Shown here: in pieces, positions 31,828 through 45,187 of the stretch
Numbering within the stretch: the first letter of the stretch is position 1
How the letters are laid out: each line of letters opens with the position of its first letter
DNA from: DAOUAT01 sp964551735
GTDB lineage: Bacteria; Chloroflexota; Anaerolineae; CG2-30-64-16
DNA length: 64,000 bases
Assembly (NCBI GenBank): GCA_964551735.1
Contig: CAZKEF010000005.1
Coordinates: 1 to 64,000, forward strand
Direction of reading: 5' to 3'
The notes under the pieces: model-generated
The model's database searches: none
What the model was told of the DNA's origin: nothing
What the model saw: the letters and a program-made list of their open reading frames with translations, nothing else
Translations under genes and position numbers: made by a program

Positions 31828-33036
31828 ATGATCTCTGTAACCCCCTCGACCATCATGACCCCTGCCCGCATTGATGCGCTGCTGGCGACCTACCGGGACG
31901 GGCTGCTGAAGGGCACGCTGCCGTTCTGGTTCCCGCGTGCCGTTGACGAGGCACACGGCGGTTTCATGTTCTCGCGCGACCGCGACGGCTCGCTGCTGGA
32001 CACTGACAAGGCGATCTGGCTGCAAGGGCGGGCGAGCTGGCTGCTGGCGACGCTGTACAGCGAAGTCGAGCCGCGGCCGGAGTGGCTGGCTTGGTCACGG
32101 CACGGCATTGACTTCCTGCGCCAGCACGGCTTCGACGCGGACGGCCGCATGTTCTTCCTGGTGGACCGGGAGGGCCGGCCCCTGCGCAAGCGGCGCTATA
32201 TCTTCAGCGAGACGTTCATGATCGCGGCGCTGGCGGCCTATAGCCGCGCGGCCGGTGACGCGGGTGCGGCACAGGAGGCGCTGGCGCTCTATCAGCGCGT
32301 CCAGCATCACCTCGACACGCCCGGCGCGTTGGAGCCGAAGTGGAACCCCGCGGTGCGGCCCATGCCCGGCCTGGCGATCCCGATGATTATGACGGTCACC
32401 GCGCAGATCCTGCGCGGGGCATTGCCCGATCCGGCCTTCTGCAACGCGGCGATTGACCGCTACATCGGCGAGATCCGGCGCTACCACATGCACCCCGAAC
32501 TGGCGACGGTGCTGGAGACCGTCGGCCCGGACGGCGAATTCCTGGATCACTTCGACGGCCGCACGCTGAACCCCGGCCACGCCATCGAAGCTTCGTGGTT
32601 CATCATGCAGGAGAGCCGCGAACGCGGGAACGATCCTGAGCTGCTCAACACCGGCCTGACCATCCTCGATTGGATGTGGGAACGCGGCTGGGACAAGGAG
32701 CACGGCGGCATTATCTATTTCGTGGACGTCAAAGGGCTGCCGGTGCAGGAGTACTGGCACGACATGAAGTTCTGGTGGCCGCAAAACGAAGCCATCATCG
32801 CCACCCTGATGGCCTATCTCCTGACCCGCGACGAAAAATACGCGGCCTGGCATCAGATGATCCACGACTGGACCTACGCGCGCTTCCCTGACCCCGAACA
32901 CGGCGAATGGTTCGGCTACTTGCACCGGGATGGCCGGCTATCGTCCACGATCAAGGGTAACACCTATAAGGGCGCGTTCCACGTGCCGCGCATGGAGCTG
33001 ACCTGCTGGCAACTGATGACGGAGTTCCGAAAATGA
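31828..33036 (+). CDS. N-acylglucosamine 2-epimerase family protein (AGE)
   Basis: About 402 residues, an (alpha/alpha)6-barrel epimerase. Conserved segments: WLQGRASWLLATLY, FSETFMIAALAAYSR, LNPGHAIEASWFI, WWPQNEAIIATL and the C-terminal GNTYKGAFHVPRM. AGE enzymes convert N-acetylmannosamine to N-acetylglucosamine, the step following NanA. ATG 31828 is used; GTG 31816 and ATG 31855 are alternatives, none with a clear ribosome site. The end overlaps the next gene by 4 bp. Confidence 0.9.
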   Translation: MISVTPSTIMTPARIDALLATYRDGLLKGTLPFWFPRAVDEAHGGFMFSRDRDGSLLDTDKAIWLQGRASWLLATLYSEVEPRPEWLAWSRHGIDFLRQHGFDADGRMFFLVDREGRPLRKRRYIFSETFMIAALAAYSRAAGDAGAAQEALALYQRVQHHLDTPGALEPKWNPAVRPMPGLAIPMIMTVTAQILRGALPDPAFCNAAIDRYIGEIRRYHMHPELATVLETVGPDGEFLDHFDGRTLNPGHAIEASWFIMQESRERGNDPELLNTGLTILDWMWERGWDKEHGGIIYFVDVKGLPVQEYWHDMKFWWPQNEAIIATLMAYLLTRDEKYAAWHQMIHDWTYARFPDPEHGEWFGYLHRDGRLSSTIKGNTYKGAFHVPRMELTCWQLMTEFRK

Positions 33037-34136
33037 ACGCCAAAGCGCGCGTCCTGGCCGCGATCGGCCTGGCCCAGCCCGACCGCGTGCCACTGGATTT
33101 CAGTGCCAACGCAGCGACGCTGGCGCGGTTGCATCGCGACCTGGGCACGACGACGCACCGCGAACTGCTCGACCGGCTGCACGTAGATATCGTTGACCTG
33201 CGCGGGGTGGTGGATCCGGTCTATCGCGGGCCGATTCCGCAGGAACGTTGGCTGCCCGACGCCGTGAAGGAGAACTTCTGGGGTTGGCGGACAAAGGTCA
33301 TGGAGACCGCACTGGGGTCGGAGGAGTGCTACGTGGACTTCGTCCTGGAGCACGCGACCTCGGTCGAGCAGTTGGCCGCGCACCCCTGGCCTGCGGCCGA
33401 CTGGTTCGACTTCACCGATTTTGCCGAGCGCCTGGTCCCGTGGCGCGATCGCGCGATCATGGCGTCGGGCGCTTCCATCTGGCAGCACCCGACCTTCTTG
33501 CGCGGCATCGAACGGCTGCTGATAGACCTCCTGGAAGCGCCGGAGATGGCAGCCTATTTGATGGATCGCTTCACCGATTTCTATGTCGCCTTCTTCGACC
33601 GTATGTTCACCGCTGCGGCCGGCCGGATCCACATCTTGCGCATCGCCGATGACCTGGGCACGCAGCGCGGACTGCTCATCAGCCCGCGGCTGTTCGACCG
33701 CTACATGGCGCCGCGGCTGGCAAGGCTGGTGGCGATGGCGCACAGCCACGGGGTCAAGGTCATGTTTCACTCGTGCGGCGCCATCATGCCCTTCATCGAG
33801 CGGATCATCGCCCTGGGCGTGGATATCCTCGACCCCCTGCAAGTGGCGGCCGAAGGTATGGATCCCCGCATCATTAAGGAACGGTTCGGGCGCCGCATCT
33901 GCCTCCACGGTGCGATTGACACGCAGTACCTCCTGCCGCGCGGCTCGGCCGCAGACGTGGCCGACGCGACGCGACAGATGGTCGCCATCCTGGGCGCGGA
34001 TGGCGGCTTCATCCTGGCGCCCAGCCATGTTTTGCAGACCGATGTGCCGACAGAGAATGTGCTGGCGCTGTACGAGACGGCTCATGCCCTCAGTGAACCC
34101 AGGACGCCCACAGCCGGCTTTCTCAAGCACGGGTAG
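33033..34136 (+). CDS. Uroporphyrinogen decarboxylase-like (URO-D) protein
   Basis: 367 residues of the URO-D fold. The MFHSCGAIMPF segment has the His-x-Cys metal-ligand pattern of MtaA/CmuA-type methyltransferases, and the true HemE Arg motifs are not evident, so it is unlikely to act in haem synthesis. Such orphans are common in sugar operons of Chloroflexota; their function is unknown. It overlaps the AGE gene (ATGA), so it belongs to the amino-sugar operon. Confidence 0.8.
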   Translation: MNAKARVLAAIGLAQPDRVPLDFSANAATLARLHRDLGTTTHRELLDRLHVDIVDLRGVVDPVYRGPIPQERWLPDAVKENFWGWRTKVMETALGSEECYVDFVLEHATSVEQLAAHPWPAADWFDFTDFAERLVPWRDRAIMASGASIWQHPTFLRGIERLLIDLLEAPEMAAYLMDRFTDFYVAFFDRMFTAAAGRIHILRIADDLGTQRGLLISPRLFDRYMAPRLARLVAMAHSHGVKVMFHSCGAIMPFIERIIALGVDILDPLQVAAEGMDPRIIKERFGRRICLHGAIDTQYLLPRGSAADVADATRQMVAILGADGGFILAPSHVLQTDVPTENVLALYETAHALSEPRTPTAGFLKHG

Positions 34137-34218
34137 TGAGCCGTCGGCGAGGCTTTGGTGTATAATGCACCTCACCGCAAACGAAACAAGACCGATTTCC
34201 TGATTGGAGTGTCTTCAG

Positions 34219-35619
34219 TTGACAACCTTGATGTTGCCCATACCGCGTCTCCACCCGCCCCTGGACCCCGCCTTCCGGCCGGCCAGCCTGGCAGTTCGCG
34301 CGTTCAATGCCGAAGTCGCTGCGGCCGGCGGCGGCGAGCCGCTGGCCCTCGGCCTGGAACGGGGGGATGGGGAGCTGTCACGCTTCGAGACGCGGGTCTT
34401 CCCGGAGGGCCATCCGCGCTTCGCCGCCAACCTCCCACACGTCGAACGCCTGGTCAAGTTCTTGCTCTGGGCGCGCGGGGGGTGGCAGCTCTTCGTCGGC
34501 GGGCCGCAGGCCATCGGTGAATATCTCGCTGCGGTCTATGCGGCCGGCGGCCAGCGCGCGTTCGACTACCATTTCATGGGCGAGCAGGTCTACCAGCAGC
34601 CATTCACCGTTGTGCCGTGTGCGGTCGAGGAGGTTCCGCCGGCGCGCGAGGCCGGTCAGGCGTTGGGCCGCCACCTGGACGGCTGCCGCATCGGCTTCGA
34701 CCTGGGCGCGTCCGACCTGAAGGTGTCGGCCGTGATGGACGGCGAACCGATCTTCAGCGAGGAGATCGTCTGGGAGCCGGTGGAGCAGACCGACCCCGAC
34801 TATCACTATTCCCGCATCCGCGCCGCACTGCAACTGGCGCAGTCGAAGCTGCCGCGGCTCGACGCCATTGGCGGCAGCTCCGCCGGCATCTACGTCGCCA
34901 ACCGGCCGATGGTCGCCTCGCTGTTCCGGGGCGTGCCGGCCGAGCGTTACGACGAGATCCGCACCATGTTCCTGCGCTTGCGCCAGGAGTTCGGCGTGCC
35001 GCTGGAGGTGATCAACGACGGCGACGTGACCGCGCTGGCCGGGGCGATGTCGCTGGAAGACGATGGCGTGCTGGGCATCGCGCTGGGCTCCAGCGAGGCC
35101 GCGGGTTACGTGGACCTGCGCGGCGCGATCACCGGCTGGCTGAACGAACTGGCCTTCGCGCCGGTGGACTACAACCCCGCCGCGCCCGCGGACGAGTGGT
35201 CGGGCGACATCGGCGTGGGTTCGCAGTACTTCTCGCAGCAGTGCGTTTTCCGGCTGGCGCCGGTCGTGGGCATCGAGCTGCCCGCCGGTGCAACCAAGGC
35301 CGAGAAGCTGAAGCACGTCCAGGGCTACCTGGAGGCCGGCCACGCGGGTGCCCGGCAGATCTGGGAGAGCATCGGCGTTTACCTGGGCTACGGCCTGGCC
35401 CACTACGCCAGCTTCTACGACCTCAAGCACGTGCTGATCCTGGGCCGCGTCACCTCCGGGTCGGGCGGCCCCATCATCCTGGACGGCGCGAAAGCGGTGC
35501 TGGCGGCCGAGTTCCCGGAATTAGCTGAGCGGATCCACATCCAACTGCCGGACGAGAAGAGCCGCCGCGTAGGGCAGTCCATCGCGGCCGCGAGTTTGCC
35601 GGCGGTGCGAGGGGTGTAA
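34219..35619 (+). CDS. ROK/ASKHA-like sugar kinase-related protein
   Basis: About 466 residues. An N-terminal region (1-150) is unfamiliar. Residues 150-460 have the ASKHA phosphate-1 motif (IGFDLGASDLKVSAV), a VINDGDVTALAG segment like the ROK catalytic Asp region, and a phosphate-2-like GIALGSSEAAGYV. The ROK zinc motif (CxCGxxGC) is absent. It could phosphorylate N-acetylglucosamine, giving NagA its substrate; this is inferred from context. TTG 34219 has GGAG 9 bp upstream; TTG 34204 and ATG 34231 are alternatives. A TATAAT (34161-34166) may be an internal promoter. Confidence 0.75.
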   Translation: MTTLMLPIPRLHPPLDPAFRPASLAVRAFNAEVAAAGGGEPLALGLERGDGELSRFETRVFPEGHPRFAANLPHVERLVKFLLWARGGWQLFVGGPQAIGEYLAAVYAAGGQRAFDYHFMGEQVYQQPFTVVPCAVEEVPPAREAGQALGRHLDGCRIGFDLGASDLKVSAVMDGEPIFSEEIVWEPVEQTDPDYHYSRIRAALQLAQSKLPRLDAIGGSSAGIYVANRPMVASLFRGVPAERYDEIRTMFLRLRQEFGVPLEVINDGDVTALAGAMSLEDDGVLGIALGSSEAAGYVDLRGAITGWLNELAFAPVDYNPAAPADEWSGDIGVGSQYFSQQCVFRLAPVVGIELPAGATKAEKLKHVQGYLEAGHAGARQIWESIGVYLGYGLAHYASFYDLKHVLILGRVTSGSGGPIILDGAKAVLAAEFPELAERIHIQLPDEKSRRVGQSIAAASLPAVRGV

Positions 35620-35629
35620 GCGTGCCATT

Positions 35630-35765
35630 TGTCATGCTGAACGGGTCTGCGACTCAGGGTGCGTTGCGGTAAAGTGCCAGTGAAGCATCTGTGGTGACTA
35701 ACAAGACCCTTCGCTGGTTTTGAATTGTGGCTGAAGTGGCTTTGTTGCCCCGCTCAGGGTGACAT
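35630..35765. repeat. Dispersed repeat, family D
   Basis: Ends TGTCATGCTGAACG and CGCTCAGGGTGACA are inverted; the middle contains AAGCATCT and AGACCCTTCGCT. A fragment of the same family (CATCCTGAGCGCGCCGAA) is embedded in the DUF2723 gene near 18270. Confidence 0.7.
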
Positions 35766-35794
35766 AAGTGCCTTCCGATGAAAAGAGTTATACT

Positions 35795-36952
<1,158 letters not shown>

Positions 36953-36956
36953 CAAA

Positions 36957-37018
36957 GGAATCGAGCCTTCAGGCGGTTTGGCGTGTAGCGAGAGTGACCG
37001 GCTGAAGCCTCGATTCCA
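36957..37018. repeat. Dispersed inverted repeat, family B (copy 4)
   Basis: GGAATCGAGCCTTCAGGCGG and CCGGCTGAAGCCTCGATTCC arms. It is followed by ACGCAACACGCAACACGAGG, a short-period repeat. Confidence 0.8.
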
Positions 37019-37051
37019 GTACGAAATACGCAACACGCAACACGAGGTCCT

Positions 37052-38107
37052 ATGCCCGATCTACAATCCACCCACGTCTACCGCGAGATCCACGAGCAGC
37101 CGGCCGTGCTGGCTCGGCTGCTGCAGGCGGAGCGCCCCACGGCTGAGGCGCTGGCCGCTGAGATGAAGCGCCGGGCGATCCAGTACGTGGTGATCGCCGC
37201 GCGCGGCACCAGCGACAACGCGGGCCGCTACGCCCAATACCTGCTGGGCGCGGCCAACCGGCTTTACGTCGGCTTGGCCACGCCCAGCCTCTTCACCATC
37301 TACGGTGCGCCGCCGAGCTTTGGCCCCCACGCCCTGGTGCTCGGCATCAGCCAGAGCGGCAAAAGCCCCGACATCGTCTCCGTGTTGGCCGAGGCGCGGC
37401 AGCAGGGCGCGCTGACCGCGGCGATCACCAACTTCCCCGGCTCCGATCTGGGGCAGGCGGCCGATTTTGTCATGGATCTGCACGCGGGGGAGGAGAAGGC
37501 CGTCGCAGCCACCAAGACCTACACCGCTGAATTGGCGGCCATCGCGCTGCTCAGCACCGCGCTGAGCGGCGATGCCGCACAAGTCGCCACGTTGGAAGCG
37601 GTCGCAGGGCAGGTGGGGCAGGCGTTGGCGCTCAACAGCAGCCTGGACTGCCTCGCCGAGCGCTATCGCTACATGCAGGCGTGCGTCACCATCGGCCGCG
37701 GCTACAACTACGCCACCGCGTTCGAGCTGGCGTTGAAGCTGAAAGAGATGACCTACACCGTGGTTGAGCCGTACTCCAGCGCCGACTTCCTGCATGGCCC
37801 GCTGGCGGTGATCGCCCAGGGCTTCCCGGTGGTGGTGATCGCGCCATCGGGCAAGATGCTGCCGGAGATGGTCAGCTTCATGGCGACCGCAAAGGAGCGT
37901 GGGGCGGAGTTGATCGTGATCAGTGATGACGAGGCGGCGCTGGCATTAGGCCGGGTGGCGCTTGCGCTGCCGGCTGGCACGCCCGAATGGCTGTCCCCCA
38001 TCTGCGCCATCGTGCCCGGCCAACTGCTGGCGATGCACCTGGCCCACGCGCGCGACCTCGACCCCGATCAGCCGCGCGCGCTGCGCAAGGTGACGGAGAC
38101 GCGGTAA
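37052..38107 (+). CDS. SIS-domain sugar isomerase/deaminase (GlmS C-terminal-like)
   Basis: 351 residues with two SIS domains. The first has ARGTSDNAGRYAQYLLG and GISQSGKSPDIVSVL; the second has IGRGYNYATAFELALKLKEM, typical of GlmS-like isomerases without the glutaminase domain. The family includes AgaS and GlmS-like deaminases that turn glucosamine-6-phosphate into fructose-6-phosphate and ammonia. That would complete the route begun by NanA. The ATG 37052 start has a weak ribosome site. Confidence 0.9.
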   Translation: MPDLQSTHVYREIHEQPAVLARLLQAERPTAEALAAEMKRRAIQYVVIAARGTSDNAGRYAQYLLGAANRLYVGLATPSLFTIYGAPPSFGPHALVLGISQSGKSPDIVSVLAEARQQGALTAAITNFPGSDLGQAADFVMDLHAGEEKAVAATKTYTAELAAIALLSTALSGDAAQVATLEAVAGQVGQALALNSSLDCLAERYRYMQACVTIGRGYNYATAFELALKLKEMTYTVVEPYSSADFLHGPLAVIAQGFPVVVIAPSGKMLPEMVSFMATAKERGAELIVISDDEAALALGRVALALPAGTPEWLSPICAIVPGQLLAMHLAHARDLDPDQPRALRKVTETR

Positions 38108-38130
38108 CTTGGCGTTCAGAAACCTGGTTT

Positions 38131-39168
38131 CTAGAACGCTGTCCAAGCCTGTTCGATGGCCCTGAAACACATCGGGTTTTCCCCGCGGCGGCCGCTGTAG
38201 GTGAGCGCCATGCCGGTACAGCCCCCTTCGCACAGGTCGCCGTGCGGGCAATCGGCGCACGAGCCGTGACGCTGGACCGGCGCGCGCCACCCCGCCAGCG
38301 CATCCTCCCACAATTCTGCCAGGGGCCGCTCCCGCAGGCTGCCCACCACGCAGCTTTCCGGCAGCGAGAGGCACGGCTGCACCCGGCCATCGCTGCGGAT
38401 GCCCAGCGTCTCCTGGCCCGCGCTGCAGCCGGTCCACCGCTCGCCGGGCATCCCCAGGTAGGGCAGCCGCGCTGAGCAATAGCCGAAGTCATGCGCGCCG
38501 ATCACCGGTAAAACCCGCCAAGGCACCGTAGCCCTCATGCGCGCGATGAACAGCGCCGCGAAATAGAACTCCAACGGGGTCAGCAGGTCGTCCTGCGCCA
38601 ATCGTTCACCGCCAGCCCCCGCCACCTGGATCTGCCAGCGTATGTCGCGGCCGATGAGCAGCCGGGCGATGGCTGGCAGCTCGTAGACGTTGCGCCGCGT
38701 CAGCGTGGTGATCACGGACACGCGCAGTCCAGCCGCTTGCAGGTCGGCGATGGCGCCCAGGGTCCGCTCGAACGCGCCCGGCACGCCCCGGATCGCGTCA
38801 TGGACAGCGGGACTGCCGCCATCCAGGCTGGTGCCGATAGTGCGCGGGGCCAATGCGCGCAGTTGCGCGATGCGCTCCGGGTTCAGCAGCGTGCCGTTGG
38901 TGAAGATCACCAGCCCCACCCCGGCGCGGCGCAGCCGCTCGGCCACGGCCAGCCAGTCGGGCCGTAGGAAGAGCTCGCCGCCCATCAGTGTGACTTCATC
39001 CGCGGGCAGCGCGGCCAGCTCGTCGGCCACCCGCAGCGCCTCTGCCGTGGTCAACTCGTCAGCCCGCGCTGAGCCGGCGGTCGCGCCGCAGTGCAGGCAG
39101 CGCAGGTTGCAGCGCAGCGTCAGCTCCCACACGCAACACATCAGGCGAGGTGTCATCTGGGTCTTCAA
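38131..39168 (-). CDS. Radical SAM/SPASM protein
   Basis: 345 residues. The radical SAM cluster motif CNLRCLHC lies near residue 20, followed by the GGE motif (LMGGELFLRPDW). The C-terminal SPASM domain has several Cys (GCSAGQETLGI, QPCLSLPESC, CADCPHGDLCEGGC) to hold extra Fe-S clusters. SPASM enzymes usually modify peptides (AlbA, PqqE, MftC, anaerobic sulfatase maturases). It is the last gene of a tight minus-strand set with a methyltransferase and two paralogous small proteins, which may be its substrates. Confidence 0.9.
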   Translation of the reverse strand: MKTQMTPRLMCCVWELTLRCNLRCLHCGATAGSARADELTTAEALRVADELAALPADEVTLMGGELFLRPDWLAVAERLRRAGVGLVIFTNGTLLNPERIAQLRALAPRTIGTSLDGGSPAVHDAIRGVPGAFERTLGAIADLQAAGLRVSVITTLTRRNVYELPAIARLLIGRDIRWQIQVAGAGGERLAQDDLLTPLEFYFAALFIARMRATVPWRVLPVIGAHDFGYCSARLPYLGMPGERWTGCSAGQETLGIRSDGRVQPCLSLPESCVVGSLRERPLAELWEDALAGWRAPVQRHGSCADCPHGDLCEGGCTGMALTYSGRRGENPMCFRAIEQAWTAF

Positions 39169-40475
39169 CGCAACAGATCTGCCAGGTCAGGCAGCGGGAC
39201 GGCATACTGGGCGCTGTCCCCGGCCCGGCCGGTCACAACGTCAAGCTCGCGCTCAAACGCGGGGCGGAGGCCGGGGTGCAAGACCGCTTGCAGCGCCTCG
39301 TACGCGGCCAGCGCATCCAGCCGCTGGCCCTGCATCAGATGCAGCCGCGCCAGGTTCCAGCGCGGCCAGGCCGCGTCCGGGTCGTAGCCCAGCGCTATCA
39401 TGAACGCCCGCGCCGCGGCGGCCAGGTCGCCGCGGGCGAAGGCGCGGCCGCCGCGCGCGGTGTGGCGTCGCGCGTGATCGGCCAGCGCCTCCCGGCTGAA
39501 GAAGGTCACAGTCAGGTCTTCGGCGGCCGGGTCCGCCGTGGCCGCGTCGAACGCGTCCCGCACGGCGTCAAGCCCCGTCCCCGGATGCAGCCGGGCAGCC
39601 AGATAGAGGCTGACCTCCCGCTCTATGCCCGCCCACGCAGTGTCGGCCAGCCCCGGCGGCACGGCGAGGTTTCGCCAACGACAGGCCAGCCGCGCCGGGA
39701 ACTGCGCCGCGGCCAGGGCGCCCACCAACGCCTGGGCCTGCGCCAGTTCTGCGGCGGGCCAGGTTGTGGGGTCCGGCAGCGCGTTCAGCGCGCAGGCTGT
39801 CACCAGCGGACTGTAACGCGCGGTCAGTCCCAGCACCCCTGCCAGCGCGTCCGCGCCGGGCGCACTCATCAGCGCCGCTGCCTGCCGGCACACCTCCTCC
39901 AGCGCGGCCAGGTGCTGCGGCGCATCGCGCGGATCCACCACGCCTGCGACGACCAGTCCCCGATGGAAGCGCGCCGCGAAGCGCAGCGCGGGCGTGTCGG
40001 CCATGCGGCGCGCGGTCACGCGGAACGCCGGCCGGCCAGGAACGGCCTCGAACGGCTCGACCGAGATCGCCTCGAAGCCGGCGCGGCCTGCCAGGTCGGC
40101 CAGCTCGGCGGCCGAGAAGAGGTAGCGGTGCCCCAGCCCGCGGCGCTCGTCGCCGAACAGCCAGGGCAGGCTGGTCTCGGTCGTGGCTGCCGTTGCCGCC
40201 GCAGCCAGGACGCGGTCGCGGTCGGGCGTCTCGATGCGGAGCTCACCGCCGGCTGCCAACACGCGCGCCCACTCATGCAGCGCATAGACCGCGCCGACGT
40301 AGCCCAGATGCTCGATGAGCTGCCGCGCATCCACGGCCGCGGCGCAGCCGTCCCCGAAGGGCAACAGCCCGACATCGGCCAGTATATCCGCGGCCGCGGC
40401 CTCGAACAGGTCCACGTTGACCCAGCCGGGCCGGTGCACCAGGCCGCAGCCCAGGTGGATACGCAGGAGGCTCAT
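39165..40475 (-). CDS. SAM-dependent methyltransferase with C-terminal TPR-like region
   Basis: 436 residues. The first about 160 form a class I methyltransferase with IHLGCG near the N-terminus (motif I), VNVDLFEA, and an IEHLGYVGAVYALHEW segment, as in small methyltransferases of the type beginning LHLGCG. The middle (160-330) is alpha-helical and unassigned. The C-terminus (about 350-410) has TPR-like pairs (GRAFARGDLAAAARAFMIALGYDPDAAWPRWNLARLH). It overlaps both neighbours by 4 bp, so the set is translated together. Substrate unknown. Confidence 0.82.
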   Translation of the reverse strand: MSLLRIHLGCGLVHRPGWVNVDLFEAAAADILADVGLLPFGDGCAAAVDARQLIEHLGYVGAVYALHEWARVLAAGGELRIETPDRDRVLAAAATAATTETSLPWLFGDERRGLGHRYLFSAAELADLAGRAGFEAISVEPFEAVPGRPAFRVTARRMADTPALRFAARFHRGLVVAGVVDPRDAPQHLAALEEVCRQAAALMSAPGADALAGVLGLTARYSPLVTACALNALPDPTTWPAAELAQAQALVGALAAAQFPARLACRWRNLAVPPGLADTAWAGIEREVSLYLAARLHPGTGLDAVRDAFDAATADPAAEDLTVTFFSREALADHARRHTARGGRAFARGDLAAAARAFMIALGYDPDAAWPRWNLARLHLMQGQRLDALAAYEALQAVLHPGLRPAFERELDVVTGRAGDSAQYAVPLPDLADLLR

Positions 40476-40945
40476 GGCGCGGCGTACTTGCTGCCGGTGG
40501 CGTACAGCCCGTGCGTCTTCGCCAGGTAGTTCATCAAGCGTGCCGCTTCTTCCGGCGAAAGCGCGGCCCAGTCAACGAAGTCCTCGACCAGAAAGCCGAT
40601 GGGCCAGCCTATCACCGCGGCGCTGCGCTCCGCCGTTTCCGGCGACACCCCCAGGCGCTCGACCAGGTCGGAAACCGCGAAATGCGGTCCCCAGGGTGAC
40701 AGCGAATGGCGAAAGGGCGGCACACCCCAGGCCGCAACGGCCCGGCCAAGGCGCAGCACGTCCTCAGCGGCCAGGGGTTCGGGAACGCGTTCGCCGGCCG
40801 CGATGGCTCGCAGCGCATCGGCCACTGCCGGTGGCAGACCTGGCAGCGCCTCCGCCAGCGCACCGGTCTCCCCCGCGCGTCGCACCAGGTCGGTCAGCGT
40901 CTGACTTTCGGGGGGCCTCATCGGATCGGGGAACTCCGCGCCCAT
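40472..40945 (-). CDS. Paralogous small protein A (candidate peptide substrate)
   Basis: 157 residues, no known family recognised. It is clearly paralogous to the next gene: both share LPPAVADALRAIAAGER, a GWPIGFLxEDF segment, and a C-terminus ending in KYAAP or RYAAP after a short Gly/Tyr-rich stretch (THGLYATGS). It overlaps the methyltransferase gene by 4 bp. The tandem paralogues, the conserved central region and a variable tail with Tyr fit a leader plus core architecture for modification by the radical SAM protein, but the length is large for a RiPP precursor. Confidence 0.6.
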   Translation of the reverse strand: MGAEFPDPMRPPESQTLTDLVRRAGETGALAEALPGLPPAVADALRAIAAGERVPEPLAAEDVLRLGRAVAAWGVPPFRHSLSPWGPHFAVSDLVERLGVSPETAERSAAVIGWPIGFLVEDFVDWAALSPEEAARLMNYLAKTHGLYATGSKYAAP

Positions 40946-40957
40946 CTACTGGCCTCC

Positions 40958-41506
40958 TCATGGCGCAGCGTAACGCGTGCCTTTGGGATACGTACCATAT
41001 GTTTCTCCCAGGTAAGTCAACACCCGCCCCAGGTCCTCCTCTGACAGGCCAGCGAAGTCACGAAAGTCCTCGGCCAGAAAGCCGATGGGCCAGTCAACCA
41101 CTGCCGCGATCCGTTGTGCTGTTTCGAGCGGTAGGTTCAGATCTTGAGCCAACTTAGGCGCTGAAAAAGGCGGACCAAAAGGCGGTAACTCGCATCGATA
41201 GTGTGGTATGTCCCAGACAACAATCGCATGGCCGAGTTGGGAGACTTCTTTGGGGCTTAGTGGGGTTGAGATGCGTTCCCCTGCCGCGATCGCCCGCAGC
41301 GCATCAGCCACGGCGGGCGGGAGCTCAGGCAGCGCCGCGTCCAGGTCGCCCGACCCGGCGGCGCGTTGAACCAGCTCAGCCAGGGTCGGGGGCTCAGTCC
41401 GCTCATCGGCGTAGGGACTTGAGGTCATGTCACGGGCCGGTAGGCGAGGGGTTACCTCGCCCCGGACCAGGTTGATCAACTGACGCACAAGTGATTCGCG
41501 AGGCAT
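40958..41506 (-). CDS. Paralogous small protein B (candidate peptide substrate)
   Basis: 182 residues, paralogue of the preceding entry with a longer N-terminus (LVRQLINLVRGEVTPRLPAR). Shared segments: LPPAVADALRAIAAGERI, DWPIGFLAEDFRDFAGLSEED and a tail YGTYPKGTRYAAP. It lies only 13 bp after parC and 12 bp before protein A, so the whole run from parC to the radical SAM gene may be one transcript. No family recognised. Confidence 0.6.
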   Translation of the reverse strand: MPRESLVRQLINLVRGEVTPRLPARDMTSSPYADERTEPPTLAELVQRAAGSGDLDAALPELPPAVADALRAIAAGERISTPLSPKEVSQLGHAIVVWDIPHYRCELPPFGPPFSAPKLAQDLNLPLETAQRIAAVVDWPIGFLAEDFRDFAGLSEEDLGRVLTYLGETYGTYPKGTRYAAP

Positions 41507-41519
41507 CGTGATACCCTTC

Positions 41520-44975
<3,456 letters not shown>

Positions 44976-44989
44976 GAACCGTTTCCTGT

Positions 44990-45018
44990 TTGACAGAGTT
45001 TTGTTGTGGGGCTAGAAT
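44990..45018 (+). promoter_or_regulatory. Promoter of the Cys-rich protein gene
   Basis: Perfect TTGACA, 17 bp, TAGAAT, leaving a leader of about 160 nt before ATG 45188. Divergent from parC. The leader holds no gene that I can recognise. Confidence 0.6.
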
Positions 45019-45187
45019 TGACTTGCTGTCCTTGCTGGATCGAGCCGGTATCCCCCGCCGCGCTCGATGGCCGCGTCACCCCGTGACTGTTGTCGTGATG
45101 GCGCGCCGCGCTTACTTCCTGTCGGCATGCCTTATCCGTACGGAGAACATTCTACCATCACGTTACAAAACCGAGAAAGGGGGCAAG

